A stretch of 33,112 nucleotides of DNA from Hydrotalea flava (GCF_001623405.1 NZ_LUHG01000059.1:1-33112), one strand, 5' to 3'. Numbered from the stretch's first letter, positions 1 to 10,367 are shown. Made by a program: numbers and translations. The notes: generated by a model from the letters alone, not told the origin.

Positions 1-1
1 G

Positions 2-3000
2 AATAGCACATCAGGCCGGTTTGGCAACTATGCTTCGGCTACCGGACTAACAGCCAGTACCCCACCTGCCACACAGTCGACTACCACCAACCGTGCTTTG
101 GGCGTTCGCCAAACCGGTAGTTTTGGCGATCCGGGTGCTGCATTTGTATTTCAGGTTGTAAATACAAAAGGGAAAAAAGATTTTGCTTTGAGTTTTAATT
201 TACAATCACTCGACAGCACGTCACCCCGCAATACAACATTTTTAGTGCAATATGCAAAGGGCACCAATCCTAACAGTTTTAATACGGTAACCTCCACACC
301 TACCCCTTTAGTAACCGGTAACAGAAAATTTTATGATACATTGGTGAACGTGAATTTCGGTACTTCATTAGATGATATTAATGACACTGTATGGATTAGA
401 ATTGCCACATTAAGTGCCAGTACCGGCAGCAGTAACCGGGCTACTTCTGCCATTGATAATTTTAGCTTAAGTTGGAATGATATACCTGCAGATACCATTC
501 CACCGGTTGATACTTTACTAATTCCTCAAAATGGAGCCACCGGTGTTTCATCTGTATTGCCTTTGAAAATTTATTTCAGCGAACCGGTAGTAGCAGCCAC
601 AGGAAATATTCTGGTAGAAAACACGACTGACCATGTGACAGATATCATTGGTGTGGATAGTAGTATTGTTGCTATAAACAGCAATATTGTTACCATTACC
701 ACCGGATTACAACCACTAAAACATTATAAAATAAATATTGATGCAGGCGCATTTGCCGATTTTTCCAATAACGCTTACGCCGGTAAAAATGGGAATAATT
801 GGCAATTTACAACTGCCAGTAACGATACAGTACCACCTTTGGCTATGAGCCTCACCCCCGCTAATGGCGCTGTGAATATACCCAACAAACCAAATTTCGC
901 CATTCATTTCAATGAAGGCATTGTATTGGGTTCTGGAAGCCTGCTCATTAAACAAGTAAGTAATGATAGTTTGGTACAAACCATTCCCGTTGCCAATGCA
1001 ACAGCACAGGATAGTATAGTTCAATTTTCGGCAATTGCCAATTTAGGTTTTAGCAAAAAATATTATGTACAAATTTCTGACAGTGCTTTTCGGGATTTGT
1101 CGGGCAATGCATTTGCCGGATTTAAGGATAGCACATACTGGACATTTACCACACAAAGCCCCGATTACTTATTCAATCTGAATAACTGTAGCAATGGCTT
1201 ACCCGATGGCTTTACCCAATTCAGCGCAGTTGGCGATTCAACCTGGAATTGCACCATTTATGGTTATCAGGGCCATGGTATTCAGATCAATGGATTTGGT
1301 GGGGGCAGTGCACAATTAAATGACGACTGGCTGATGAGTCCGCCATTAGATTTAACCGGTTTCAACATTCCATTATTAGAATTCTACAACAGAACCAAAT
1401 ACAATGGCCCGCAATTAAAACTGTTGGTTTCAACCAATTATTCAGGAACCGGTAATCCATCTGCCGCCACCTGGACCGAAATCAATGGTCATTTCCCGCC
1501 TATTAATTCAGATACATGGACAAAGTGTGATAGTATTAATCTGACAAACTTTAAATCAACAAATACTTTTATTGCCTGGAGATATGCCTCCAGCCCAACT
1601 GATGGTGCACCACGCAGTACAATAGATAATATTCATGTATTTAACAGTACACAGGCGCCACAACCCACTTTGACAGTTCAACCGGATAATTTGTTTTTAG
1701 GATATGCTGCTGCCGGAGCTGTAAGTGCCGGTAAAGCATTCCAATTTACAGTGATAGATGCCAATGGCAATTTAACCATTACTGCACCTGCACAATTTCA
1801 GGTTTCAAAAGATAGCATTACATATACAGGTACCATACAATACACTGTAAATGAATTAGAGCAAACCAATATTACAGCTTTTGTTCGGTTTGCTCCTACA
1901 CAAAACAATGTAGAATACAGTGGCCAGTTGAATTTTGCAATTGGTTCTATTTCTAAAAACTTCACCAGAATGTATGGTAATAGTGTAAACCGAAGCAATA
2001 CCATTGATATTGTAAACTGGAATATTGAATGGTTCGGTAGCAATGGCTTTGGTCCTTCTGATAAAAATTTACAGGAAACCAATGTAAAAAAAGTACTCCG
2101 CTACTTAGATGCAGATATCTATGCATTGCCGGAAGTAGTAGACACTGCCAGATTTAGAAGATTGGCAGATTCTTTAGGCAGTAACTGGGGCTACACCATT
2201 TCTCCATTCTGTACCGGTGCCGCTACCCCAACTGGAAGCAATTGGTTAAGTGGCCAGAAATTAGCACTCCTATATAAAAAGGATATCGTAAGCAATGTAT
2301 CGGGACGCGGCTTTATGCTAAGCAGCATTACCGCAGTCAGCAATTGGGCCAATGGCCGGGTACCTTATTTGGTAACTGCCAATGTTACTAAAAATGGGGT
2401 TACTAAAACCATCAACTTCTTCCTGATACATGCAAAATCTGGTAGCACTGCATCTGATTATGACAGAAGGTATGCCGGTGTAAAAGAAATGAAAGATAGT
2501 TTGGATGCCAGCTTTAGCAACAGTAATGTAATGATTCTGGGCGATTACAATGATGATTTGGTCAGTACCATTTCTACAGGTTCAGGCCCGGTTACTTCAT
2601 GGGATCCTATTTTAAAAGATTCTGTTGGAACCAAATTCTACAAAGCAGTAACATTACCCTTGGATTATCAAGGATTTACTTCTACTATTGATTATCCGGG
2701 AATGATTGACCACAATATCATTTCAAGTAGTTTATTAGGTAGCTACATCAACAATTCTGCCAAGGTTAGAACAGACGTAACCACTGTAATTCCGGATTAT
2801 TTATCCAACAATACATCCGACCATTACCCCATTTATGTTCGTTTTAATTTTGGAACAGCTACTGCGGTAAATCCGGTAAATAATGATCCCAATTTACTCA
2901 CATTGTTAGGCAATCCCGGTCATCAGCAAATCCGTTTTATGTTTAACAAAAACATTAACAGCCGCTTACAAATTCAATTAATGGATTTAAACGGACAAAT

Positions 3001-3139
3001 GTTGCAGCAACAGGTTGCAAAACAGGTGAATAAGGGTCAGGTAATTAGTTTACCCATTCAAACCTTACCTGCAGGAACATATATGTTACGAGTAGCACAT
3101 AAGGATGGCACTACAGTAAAACAAATATTAAAATATTAA
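2..3139 (+). CDS. Secreted multidomain endonuclease/exonuclease/phosphatase protein with T9SS sorting domain (5' partial)
   Basis: The reading frame is open to the first base of the window, so the true start and signal peptide lie outside; residue numbers here count from the TTG at 98. Visible order: a jelly-roll-like N-terminal segment; two SbsA-type Ig-like (Big_5) repeats at about 131-240 and 243-350, each opening with D-T-x-P-P; a choice-of-anchor-J-like domain at about 354-515; a further beta domain at 520-628; an endonuclease/exonuclease/phosphatase (EEP) domain at about 634-925; and a type IX secretion C-terminal domain at about 929-1013. The EEP part keeps WNIEWFG, ALPEV, LIHAKSG, LGDYNDD and SDHYP, which fit the Asn/Glu/Asp/His metal-dependent active site. 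It is probably exported by the T9SS and attached to or released from the surface, cleaving extracellular nucleic acids or phosphodiesters. Substrate is not determinable. It ends just before a terminator hairpin. Confidence 0.85.
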   Translation, partial: NSTSGRFGNYASATGLTASTPPATQSTTTNRALGVRQTGSFGDPGAAFVFQVVNTKGKKDFALSFNLQSLDSTSPRNTTFLVQYAKGTNPNSFNTVTSTPTPLVTGNRKFYDTLVNVNFGTSLDDINDTVWIRIATLSASTGSSNRATSAIDNFSLSWNDIPADTIPPVDTLLIPQNGATGVSSVLPLKIYFSEPVVAATGNILVENTTDHVTDIIGVDSSIVAINSNIVTITTGLQPLKHYKINIDAGAFADFSNNAYAGKNGNNWQFTTASNDTVPPLAMSLTPANGAVNIPNKPNFAIHFNEGIVLGSGSLLIKQVSNDSLVQTIPVANATAQDSIVQFSAIANLGFSKKYYVQISDSAFRDLSGNAFAGFKDSTYWTFTTQSPDYLFNLNNCSNGLPDGFTQFSAVGDSTWNCTIYGYQGHGIQINGFGGGSAQLNDDWLMSPPLDLTGFNIPLLEFYNRTKYNGPQLKLLVSTNYSGTGNPSAATWTEINGHFPPINSDTWTKCDSINLTNFKSTNTFIAWRYASSPTDGAPRSTIDNIHVFNSTQAPQPTLTVQPDNLFLGYAAAGAVSAGKAFQFTVIDANGNLTITAPAQFQVSKDSITYTGTIQYTVNELEQTNITAFVRFAPTQNNVEYSGQLNFAIGSISKNFTRMYGNSVNRSNTIDIVNWNIEWFGSNGFGPSDKNLQETNVKKVLRYLDADIYALPEVVDTARFRRLADSLGSNWGYTISPFCTGAATPTGSNWLSGQKLALLYKKDIVSNVSGRGFMLSSITAVSNWANGRVPYLVTANVTKNGVTKTINFFLIHAKSGSTASDYDRRYAGVKEMKDSLDASFSNSNVMILGDYNDDLVSTISTGSGPVTSWDPILKDSVGTKFYKAVTLPLDYQGFTSTIDYPGMIDHNIISSSLLGSYINNSAKVRTDVTTVIPDYLSNNTSDHYPIYVRFNFGTATAVNPVNNDPNLLTLLGNPGHQQIRFMFNKNINSRLQIQLMDLNGQMLQQQVAKQVNKGQVISLPIQTLPAGTYMLRVAHKDGTTVKQILKY

Positions 3140-3162
3140 TATTGATTGTTTGGTTGATTCAA

Positions 3163-3194
3163 AAAACCCGTTGCTTTCATTAGCTGCGGGTTTT
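3163..3194. terminator. Bidirectional intrinsic terminator between the nuclease and ispF
   Basis: Perfect inverted repeat AAAACCCG (3163-3170) and CGGGTTTT (3187-3194), with a 16-base interval that can extend pairing by GC/GC. T residues follow on the plus strand and an A run precedes it, so the structure can terminate both convergent transcripts (nuclease on plus, ispF operon on minus). Confidence 0.7.
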
Positions 3195-3292
3195 AATTTT
3201 ATTAAGCAGAATAGAGGCAATAAAAATAACCAGCTCCTATCCTGTTAATAACTGTTTTCAGATTTTGTTATGCGTAAACAGATCTTGACTCC

Positions 3293-3781
3293 TCATATTA
3301 CTAAAGGCTGTGGCCGATGAATTAATACAGTTGCATAAGCTACCAGTCCTTCTTCACGACCTACAAAGCCCATTTTTTCGGTAGTGGTTGCTTTAATGGA
3401 AACTTCTTCAGAAGTTAAATGACATGCTGTTGCAATAACTTCCTGCATTTGAGGAATATAAGGTTTTATTTTAGGCGATTCCAGACATATACTGGAATCG
3501 ATATTGATAATTTTATAACCCTTTTCTGCAATGAGTGCCACTGTTTTCTGTAACAATATTTTACTGTCAATATTTTTATATGCAGGAGAAGTATCCGGAA
3601 AATGCACACCAATATCACCTAAACAGGCTGCACCCAATAATGCATCGCAAATTGCATGCAACAATACATCGGCATCTGAATGCCCCAAGGCACCTTTATA
3701 GTAAGGAATATGCACACCACCTAACCAGAAATCCCTATCCGTTACCAACTGATGAAAATCAATGCCAAAACCTATACGCAT
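3293..3781 (-). CDS. ispF: 2-C-methyl-D-erythritol 2,4-cyclodiphosphate synthase
   Basis: Cytosolic enzyme of the non-mevalonate isoprenoid pathway, converting 4-diphosphocytidyl-2-C-methyl-D-erythritol 2-phosphate to the 2,4-cyclodiphosphate with release of CMP. At 162 residues it has the usual length. The metal ligands D8, H10 and H42 are visible in GIDFH and GHSDADVLLH, followed by DIGVHFPDTSP and the C-terminal KATTTEKMGFVGREEG signature. It is the last gene of a minus-strand run porU-porV-ispF, 132 bases downstream of porV; the gap is long enough for its own promoter. Identification is secure. Confidence 0.97.
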   Translation of the reverse strand: MRIGFGIDFHQLVTDRDFWLGGVHIPYYKGALGHSDADVLLHAICDALLGAACLGDIGVHFPDTSPAYKNIDSKILLQKTVALIAEKGYKIINIDSSICLESPKIKPYIPQMQEVIATACHLTSEEVSIKATTTEKMGFVGREEGLVAYATVLIHRPQPLVI

Positions 3782-3913
3782 ACAACTATTTTAATAATTG
3801 AAAGATATTTTTTCAGTAAATATAAAACCGGCAACATAATGTTACAATCCAACCCGGCAAAATGTTTGTACTGTGAATATTAAAAAATACGGGCATACTT
3901 AGTCGGACTATTA

Positions 3914-5056
3914 CTAATTCAAATTGTTTTTTTTACCTGAACCATTATTAGCTAAGTCAAAGTTCAGCCCAATTCTGATGGTATTAGATAATGGGTTACG
4001 TGTAGTTACATATCCTGACGCCACTAAATAAGAGAGATTAATGCCAATATTTTGGTAATTCAGCCCCAAACCAAAGGTTAGGTAATTTCTGTTACCCCGA
4101 TATTTATTTTCATAAAAATATCCGGTTCTGATAAAGAAAGTATTATCATAATTATATTCTGCACCTGCAGAAATTAACCAGGAAGTGAGTTGGTTACTGC
4201 CATCGTTGAACGATTTAAACCAACTGGAGAAAACGCTTTGGGTATAATAGGTTGGTGCTGTAGTAGAGTCATAAGTAGGCACCAATAATTTATTCAAATC
4301 AACTGCAAAAGTGATGCTATTAAATTTATCTAAGCGTGCCTTGTAAGCTGCACCCAGGCCTAAATTAGCAGGAATATAATCTTTGGTATTGGCATCATTG
4401 GTATAACTAATTTTAGAACCCAAATTGCTTAAGGTAACACCCCATGTAAAATAATTTTTTGTAGTATCAGCTGCAATATGGTACAGAGTAACATCACCCG
4501 CTACAGAAGAACCTGCTTTATAAATTACACCGCTGTTATTTGGATCACCGGATGCAAGGCTACTGTTAATATAACGCAGCGCCACACCGATACCCAATTG
4601 ACTGGAAAGCTTTCTGGAATAACCGAAATCAATTCCAAATTCTCTGGGCATTGACGAACCTAATAAATTTCCATTGGCATCAGCAAACTGAATATTGCCT
4701 AAACTAAAATAACGAACAGAGGCAGAAATAACCTGTTCATCATCTAAGCGATGATAACCAGCGATACTGGCCAAATACACATCATTCAATCCCAAGTCTC
4801 TAAACCAGGGCGAGTAGGTAACAGCAATTGAATTATCTTTTTTAGAAAAAGGCAATTTTGCCCGGTTCCAATACATACCATTGGCATCAGGTGAAGTAGC
4901 AATACCCACATCGCCCATACCACTGGCTCGTGCATCGGATGAAATACGTAAAAAAGGTACAGCAGTTGTGGTTACATTCACAGTTTGGGTTTGTGCAAAT
5001 ACAGAAATGCGCAGCATGCAGAACACCAGAAGCAAATAGAATATCCTTATTCTCAT
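3914..5056 (-). CDS. porV: Type IX secretion system outer-membrane protein PorV
   Basis: A 380-residue protein with a signal peptide (cleavage after VFAQ, about residue 22) and an outer-membrane beta-barrel. The N-terminal segment SSDARASGMGDVGIAT and the following MYWNRAKLPF are typical of PorV (LptO). PorV shuttles T9SS cargo from the translocon to the PorU sortase attachment complex and binds the cargo C-terminal domain. The gene follows porU on the same strand with a 73-base gap, the usual porU-porV pairing in Bacteroidota. The run ends with alternating hydrophobic strands and a lysine/asparagine tail. The start ATG at 5056 fits the signal peptide exactly. Confidence 0.95.
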   Translation of the reverse strand: MRIRIFYLLLVFCMLRISVFAQTQTVNVTTTAVPFLRISSDARASGMGDVGIATSPDANGMYWNRAKLPFSKKDNSIAVTYSPWFRDLGLNDVYLASIAGYHRLDDEQVISASVRYFSLGNIQFADANGNLLGSSMPREFGIDFGYSRKLSSQLGIGVALRYINSSLASGDPNNSGVIYKAGSSVAGDVTLYHIAADTTKNYFTWGVTLSNLGSKISYTNDANTKDYIPANLGLGAAYKARLDKFNSITFAVDLNKLLVPTYDSTTAPTYYTQSVFSSWFKSFNDGSNQLTSWLISAGAEYNYDNTFFIRTGYFYENKYRGNRNYLTFGLGLNYQNIGINLSYLVASGYVTTRNPLSNTIRIGLNFDLANNGSGKKNNLN

Positions 5057-5129
5057 AACAAATTTTGATGTGATAAATATACCCTTAGGGTCAAAAAAAT
5101 TAGAGGTAGAGTTAACTCATTCAAGCAAT

Positions 5130-8100
5130 TTAGTGAATAATCAATTTGGCTGTCGCCGCAGCTTTTCCTGTATTGGAGGATGCAATAATATGATAAAAAT
5201 ACAAACCATTCAAGATTTTTTTGTTGTTCAATCCCCGCCCGTCCCAGTTCAGTTCTACTACTCCTCCGGAAGAATTGGGCAAAGTTTGCAATAACCTTGC
5301 CACTAAACTGCCATTCATGCTAAAAACATCAATTTCTACCTTTATTTCCGGCGCATCCATATTGTGCACCAAACGAAATGTGGTTTGACTGCTAAAGGGA
5401 TTAGGATAGTTGTATACGGATAATATTTTCGGTGGTACCGCCGCACTAACAATAAAATGAATAGTGACTGATCGTGCATAGTTGGCTACATTCCAGGCTT
5501 TTATAGTTAAGGTGTGTGGCCCGGGAGTTAGTCCGTTTAACTGGTATTGAATGGTGCCGGCCTGATAACTATTGGGCAAAGCTTCATAAAAACTATTTAA
5601 TACAATAGGATTATTGCTATTGCCATCTAACACCGCAGTAATATCGTGTCCTATCCCGGCACCGATAGTATTGATACCCAACGAATCGAACAGATGCACC
5701 AATAACAATGGGTTGCTGCCAACGGCACTTCCTTCTCTAAAAAGTGTATCATTCAAAAATACTTTTATCTTGGGTTTGGCAGTATCTGATGATGGTAAGG
5801 TATCGCCACCGCCTATTAAAAATTGTGTGGAATATCCGGATGCATCCTGTGTATCATTCCAGGCATACAGACTTATTTTTCCATTCCCAACCTTATAATT
5901 AATATCTTTTGGCACCACAAAACTTACCTGAAAACTGCCATTGTTAACAGAAACCTGACCCTTGTATAAAATATTGGTTTGCTGCATAAAAGTTGTAACG
6001 GGGCTGGCAGGATCATTCCCTAAAGTGCGCAGTTGCTGTGGTTTATCGAATATTGTTGCCAATAAATTGCCGTTAAACGTATTTTGTATCTGGCCTTGTG
6101 CATTGGTAATATTGCCACTAAATGTATAGGTATTCAGTGCCTTTAATGTATCATTCCCGGATATTGGCTGCCGGTTTAACTGATTCATTTTAATTTGAAG
6201 GGAAGGGAAAGCCAACCGCATAGCAGGATCGCCCAGTAAAGCGAATTTCCGGTTATTTAAAACATCACCACTGTTTAGGTAGGTGGTATTTTTGGCTGCT
6301 AAAACAGATTCCCCTAATGTAGGATATTTGCCCGATATATTCGGTTGCAAAGCCGCTTGCATATAATTGTTATTGATAATTTGGTTACTGTATGCAAACA
6401 CCACCCTTGTAGTCGTTAACAAAGCAATAGCACCGGTATTACCGTTGTACAACAAACTACCTCCCAATGAATTTTTGGTTGGATCATCGTAAGGAGCAAA
6501 ATCACAGGTAGCCGTAATAAATAAAGGTAGTTTATCCGGATTATTGAGTTGTTGCAATTCAGTTTGCCCAAAAACCGCCGAATTAGATAATTGTTGGTAA
6601 CCACCGTGCCCATTGTAGTTAAAAATTAAAGCCCCATTATACAACTGGCTAACAATGGCAGCATTAACCTGTGGATACCTGCTACCGCCTGCTCCGCTCA
6701 CCATTGGATAGGAATCTAAATATATTTTGGTTGCATTGATGGCTGTATCATATTGTGCAGTTGCTGCCGCAATTGATTCTGCATCTTGCAAATGCAAGTC
6801 ATTATCTTTATCATCAGCCACAAAAACAGCCTGATTACGCCAGGCACCAAAAGTAGTTTTGGTATGATAATGCATTATTTTATTGACCATTGTAGTAGCT
6901 TCGGCTTGAGTTCTCACCGGAAAGCGCCCAATGGCCAGCCGCAGAGGTGGTGCAACATTCACCTGATTAATATCATTCGTATTGCCTAATAATCCAAAAA
7001 AATCGTCGGTAACATAAGTATTTAAAGGTTCTAAACTATTCGTACTTTCATAAGAGGGTACATAATTGGTATTTGGTTGAATCCGGTTTTTATAATCAAA
7101 AGAAGCGGCACCAAATAAGAGTACATATTTTAATTGATTGGCAGAATCAGCACCATAAGTGTCGAAATACATTTTTAAAAAATCTCTGATAGCAGTTGGA
7201 TCACTAATACCACTGCCAAACTCTTGATAAATTTGCTGTGTGGTAACCACCTGCACCCGTTGGTGGTATTGCTGTACATGAAAAGCAGCCAATTGAGCAG
7301 CCTGTGTTTCAAACTGCGGGTGGGTAATAATCATAAAATCGGTTGGAATGGTATGATGCAGGTTCTGATTATTAACTTGCCCTAAAGCAATCGGCAACAG
7401 TGCATTCCCAGCAGTAAACGCAACATATTGTTTCAAAGAATCAGCCTGTTGCACAAATAACAATTGCTGATTCATGATTTGTGTATTCATTTCAACCGGT
7501 GCCAAAGGCTGGGTAATATCCCATACCCGGGTATTGGCCGTAACATTTAATAACTGAAATTGTGCTACCTGATTATTTGCCACTGAAACAGGATCAGCAA
7601 ACACCAATTGCTGCCCGTTATATACCGCTAATTTTCTTCTGCATTGCAATGCGATTTGATTCAACCAACCCTGTGCACCCGATACCCCCGGATTAAATTG
7701 TAGTGTTACATTCAAAACAGAATCTGCATTGGTTACACTAACAGGCATTTGTTGTTGAATCTCCGTAGCAAAAGCATCTAAAAAATATCCTGAAACCCCC
7801 GTAATGGTTGGTATGGCAAAAAGATTGCCATTTAAACTCAACGAAAAACCACTGTTCCCTCCTACACTTCTTCCGGCCAGATGATAATTTACCTGAACCG
7901 GCACACTGCTTAAAAAGCCCGGAACCTGAAAAGTATAATTTCTGGTTAATCCGGTATTTTGGCTCATCGGACTACTCCACCATGCTTTACCACTGTTTAA
8001 CAAGTTTACTGAATCGTTTTCAATGGCAAAATGATCAGTAAAACTATTCACTAAAACAGTTGGGCTTAAAGCAGTTGCTTGTGTGCTAATTCTTTTTCCT

Positions 8101-8600
8101 GAAGGTTGAATGGTAATGTAATAAAAAGCGGTATCGCTGTACAGGTTTTTTTGATAGAAGAACTGCTGTTTGGCAGCATCATACATCCATTGATGCGGGC
8201 CCGCGGCATAAAAAAGTACATAATCGTTGTTATTGAAAATACCATCGCCGCCATCATTTACCCAAATAGCATTTTCAAAAAGATCATCTATTCTTGTTAT
8301 CGCACTGTTTTCGGGTAACATTTGTCCGCCATTGCCATAAATGCGTAAAGAACCTGCCGATAGGTTGGCGGTATTTATGCCCATATTTTTTAAAAAGGCA
8401 ACATCTATTTTATAAACGCCAGCTTTAGTAACCCCAATTTTGAACCAATTACCGGCAGATAAAACTGAATTGGGCACATAATTTCTTTGGGCTTTTACCG
8501 TTATAGCAGCAGTTAGGAGAAAAAAAACAAGGGTAATTTTAAAAAAATAGGCAATTGTTTTTGGCTGGAAACAATTTATCGTTTTATTTAGCATAATCAT
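5130..8600 (-). CDS. porU: Type IX secretion system sortase PorU (C25 peptidase family)
   Basis: PorU is the surface sortase of the T9SS: it cleaves the C-terminal sorting domain of secreted cargo and joins the new end to anionic lipopolysaccharide. The gingipain-like (C25) catalytic core carries the His in FNYNGHGGY (H665 counted from this start) and the Cys in ITATCDFAPYDDP (C699). The N-terminal part is a large beta-rich region and the protein ends with its own sorting-type domain (YPNPFSSQTTFRL to the C-terminus). The frame is open back to an ATG at 8675, but the ATG at 8600 places a normal signal peptide (TIAYFFKITLVFFLLTAA, cleaved near VKAQ) at the N-terminus, so I prefer it (about 1156 residues). 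It lies directly upstream of porV and diverges from gldJ. Confidence 0.94.
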   Translation of the reverse strand: MIMLNKTINCFQPKTIAYFFKITLVFFLLTAAITVKAQRNYVPNSVLSAGNWFKIGVTKAGVYKIDVAFLKNMGINTANLSAGSLRIYGNGGQMLPENSAITRIDDLFENAIWVNDGGDGIFNNNDYVLFYAAGPHQWMYDAAKQQFFYQKNLYSDTAFYYITIQPSGKRISTQATALSPTVLVNSFTDHFAIENDSVNLLNSGKAWWSSPMSQNTGLTRNYTFQVPGFLSSVPVQVNYHLAGRSVGGNSGFSLSLNGNLFAIPTITGVSGYFLDAFATEIQQQMPVSVTNADSVLNVTLQFNPGVSGAQGWLNQIALQCRRKLAVYNGQQLVFADPVSVANNQVAQFQLLNVTANTRVWDITQPLAPVEMNTQIMNQQLLFVQQADSLKQYVAFTAGNALLPIALGQVNNQNLHHTIPTDFMIITHPQFETQAAQLAAFHVQQYHQRVQVVTTQQIYQEFGSGISDPTAIRDFLKMYFDTYGADSANQLKYVLLFGAASFDYKNRIQPNTNYVPSYESTNSLEPLNTYVTDDFFGLLGNTNDINQVNVAPPLRLAIGRFPVRTQAEATTMVNKIMHYHTKTTFGAWRNQAVFVADDKDNDLHLQDAESIAAATAQYDTAINATKIYLDSYPMVSGAGGSRYPQVNAAIVSQLYNGALIFNYNGHGGYQQLSNSAVFGQTELQQLNNPDKLPLFITATCDFAPYDDPTKNSLGGSLLYNGNTGAIALLTTTRVVFAYSNQIINNNYMQAALQPNISGKYPTLGESVLAAKNTTYLNSGDVLNNRKFALLGDPAMRLAFPSLQIKMNQLNRQPISGNDTLKALNTYTFSGNITNAQGQIQNTFNGNLLATIFDKPQQLRTLGNDPASPVTTFMQQTNILYKGQVSVNNGSFQVSFVVPKDINYKVGNGKISLYAWNDTQDASGYSTQFLIGGGDTLPSSDTAKPKIKVFLNDTLFREGSAVGSNPLLLVHLFDSLGINTIGAGIGHDITAVLDGNSNNPIVLNSFYEALPNSYQAGTIQYQLNGLTPGPHTLTIKAWNVANYARSVTIHFIVSAAVPPKILSVYNYPNPFSSQTTFRLVHNMDAPEIKVEIDVFSMNGSLVARLLQTLPNSSGGVVELNWDGRGLNNKKILNGLYFYHIIASSNTGKAAATAKLIIH

Positions 8601-8756
8601 TACTGCGGCAATCCCCTTTTTTAAGGTTAAAATTAGGGTTTTCGGCTGTAGATTGTTACATATAAAATGATTCATGTATAAAAATCGCCTATATTCGCAC
8701 AGCGCAAAAACTTTACCCTCTATCTTTTACTGATTAAGAACCTTAAAATTCATATC

Positions 8757-10322
8757 ATGCAATTGCTTACATCTGCAAGAAACTGTGTGTTATTATTGTC
8801 GCTGATTGGCGCTGCTGCTTCTTGTAAAGTATTTAAGAAAAAACCTGAAAAATCGGCTGTTACCGGCTGGAATTATAATGACAAAACACAGGGTAATTTT
8901 TATGTAGCAAAACCTAAAGACATTAATACAGCTCCCGGTTTGGTATTTGTGCAGGGTGGTACTTTCACTATGGGTGCTACACAAGAAGATGTAATGGGTG
9001 ATTGGAACAATATTCCCCGTCGCGTTACGGTGAATTCCTTTTTCATCGATAAAACAGAAATTGCGAATGTGCATTATCGTGAATATTTGTATTGGGTAGA
9101 AAATGTATTCAGCGATACCACTGCTTATCCCGAAGTAATTGAGGCAGCAAAGCCCGATACATTGGTATGGAGAAGTGAATTGGCCTATAATGAGCCTTAT
9201 GTAGAATATTATTTTCGCCACCCCGCTTATAATTATTATCCGGTAGTAGGTGTAAACTGGAAACAGGCCAGCGATTTTTGTGTTTGGAGAACCGACCGGG
9301 TAAATGAATTAGAACTCATTAAGAAAGGCTACATCAATAAAAACAATATTAAAACCGAATTGAATGGCGGTGGTCAGGAGAATTTTGATACCAAAGCCTA
9401 TTTAATGGGCGAATATCAGGTACAGCCAGGTAAATTAGCTACTTCTAAAAGTAACCCTTTAAAAGATGCACAGGGCCGGCCCAGAACCACAGTAAAATTT
9501 GATGATGGTATTTTATATGGCGACTATCGCTTACCCACAGAAGCCGAATGGGAATATGCAGCCTACGGCTATATTGCTGAAAACCCACAGGTAAAAAGAG
9601 GAAAGAAAACCAGAGGAGAAGAGAATATTGCTAATAAACAGATTTATGCCTGGAAAAATGCCGGATTTGACAACCTGCGTTCTACACGTGCAGGTGCTTA
9701 TCAGGGCGCATTTTTGGCCAACTTTAAAAGAGGCAATGGTGATAATATGGGTGTTGCCGGTGGTTTAAATGACAATGCAGCCATTCCTGCCGAAGTAACT
9801 TCGTTCGCTCCCAATGGTTTTGGCATTTATAATATGAGTGGTAATGTAAGCGAGTGGGTAGCCGATGTTTATAGGCCATTAACCAGCTTAGATGCAGACG
9901 ATTTTAATCCTTTCAGAGGTAATGTTTTCAAAAAAGTGGACATGAGCCGCGGAACAGGCAATTTAAGAGATAGTTTAGGTCGTATTGTAATGGTACCAGA
10001 ATCTGATTCAGCATTGAGAGAAAGAAGAAATTACCAAAGAGCATATGCCAAAAATTATTTAGATGGTGACTCTTTAAGTGGGGTGAATTATGGCTATGGT
10101 ATTACTACACTTATTTCAGATAAATCGAGAGTAGTAAAAGGTGGCAGTTGGAACGACAGACCTTACTGGTTATCGCCCGGAACCCGCCGCTTCTTAGAAG
10201 AAGACCAAAGCAGCAGTACCATTGGTTTCCGTTGTGCCATGACGCATTATGGCGCTGCTGAAGGCACTTCCAGAAAAGCACAAACAGGCAACTTCTTCCC
10301 GGCAAGAAGAGCTAAAAGATAA
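8757..10322 (+). CDS. gldJ: Gliding motility / T9SS lipoprotein GldJ
   Basis: A 521-residue lipoprotein with signal peptide and a lipobox-like A-A-S-C at residues 20-23. A formylglycine-generating-enzyme-fold (SUMF1) domain covers about residues 60-505, with LVFVQGGTFTMGA, RLPTEAEWEYAA, MSGNVSEWVADVY and the terminal GGSWNDRPYWLSPGTRR. In Flavobacterium, GldJ is needed for gliding and stabilises GldK and other T9SS parts; here the enzymatic fold is structural rather than catalytic, as known for the family. The context porV-porU / gldJ - murF matches the gldJ locus of Flavobacterium johnsoniae, which separates it from the paralogue GldK. A TATATTCG element at 8690-8697 resembles the Bacteroidota -7 box, without a clear -33 box. 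Confidence 0.93.
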   Translation: MQLLTSARNCVLLLSLIGAAASCKVFKKKPEKSAVTGWNYNDKTQGNFYVAKPKDINTAPGLVFVQGGTFTMGATQEDVMGDWNNIPRRVTVNSFFIDKTEIANVHYREYLYWVENVFSDTTAYPEVIEAAKPDTLVWRSELAYNEPYVEYYFRHPAYNYYPVVGVNWKQASDFCVWRTDRVNELELIKKGYINKNNIKTELNGGGQENFDTKAYLMGEYQVQPGKLATSKSNPLKDAQGRPRTTVKFDDGILYGDYRLPTEAEWEYAAYGYIAENPQVKRGKKTRGEENIANKQIYAWKNAGFDNLRSTRAGAYQGAFLANFKRGNGDNMGVAGGLNDNAAIPAEVTSFAPNGFGIYNMSGNVSEWVADVYRPLTSLDADDFNPFRGNVFKKVDMSRGTGNLRDSLGRIVMVPESDSALRERRNYQRAYAKNYLDGDSLSGVNYGYGITTLISDKSRVVKGGSWNDRPYWLSPGTRRFLEEDQSSSTIGFRCAMTHYGAAEGTSRKAQTGNFFPARRAKR

Positions 10323-10342
10323 AGGAAAGGTAAATACAGCAA

Positions 10343-10361
10343 TTCCACTTAATCAGTGGAA
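10343..10361 (+). terminator. Short stem-loop upstream of the main gldJ terminator
   Basis: TTCCACT (10343-10349) pairs perfectly with AGTGGAA (10355-10361) around a 5-base loop. It lies directly ahead of a stronger hairpin, so gldJ mRNA would end in two tandem stem-loops. It may act in 3'-end protection rather than termination because it is followed by A residues. Confidence 0.4.
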
Positions 10362-10367
10362 AAATGA

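Noticed and set aside
716-1024. Minus-strand open frame opposite the nuclease gene
   Set aside because: It lies fully inside a well-supported coding sequence, has no domain and is a shadow of the real frame.
8601-8675. The ATG at 8675 as start of porU
   Set aside because: It would put 25 extra residues in front of a clean signal peptide that begins at 8600.
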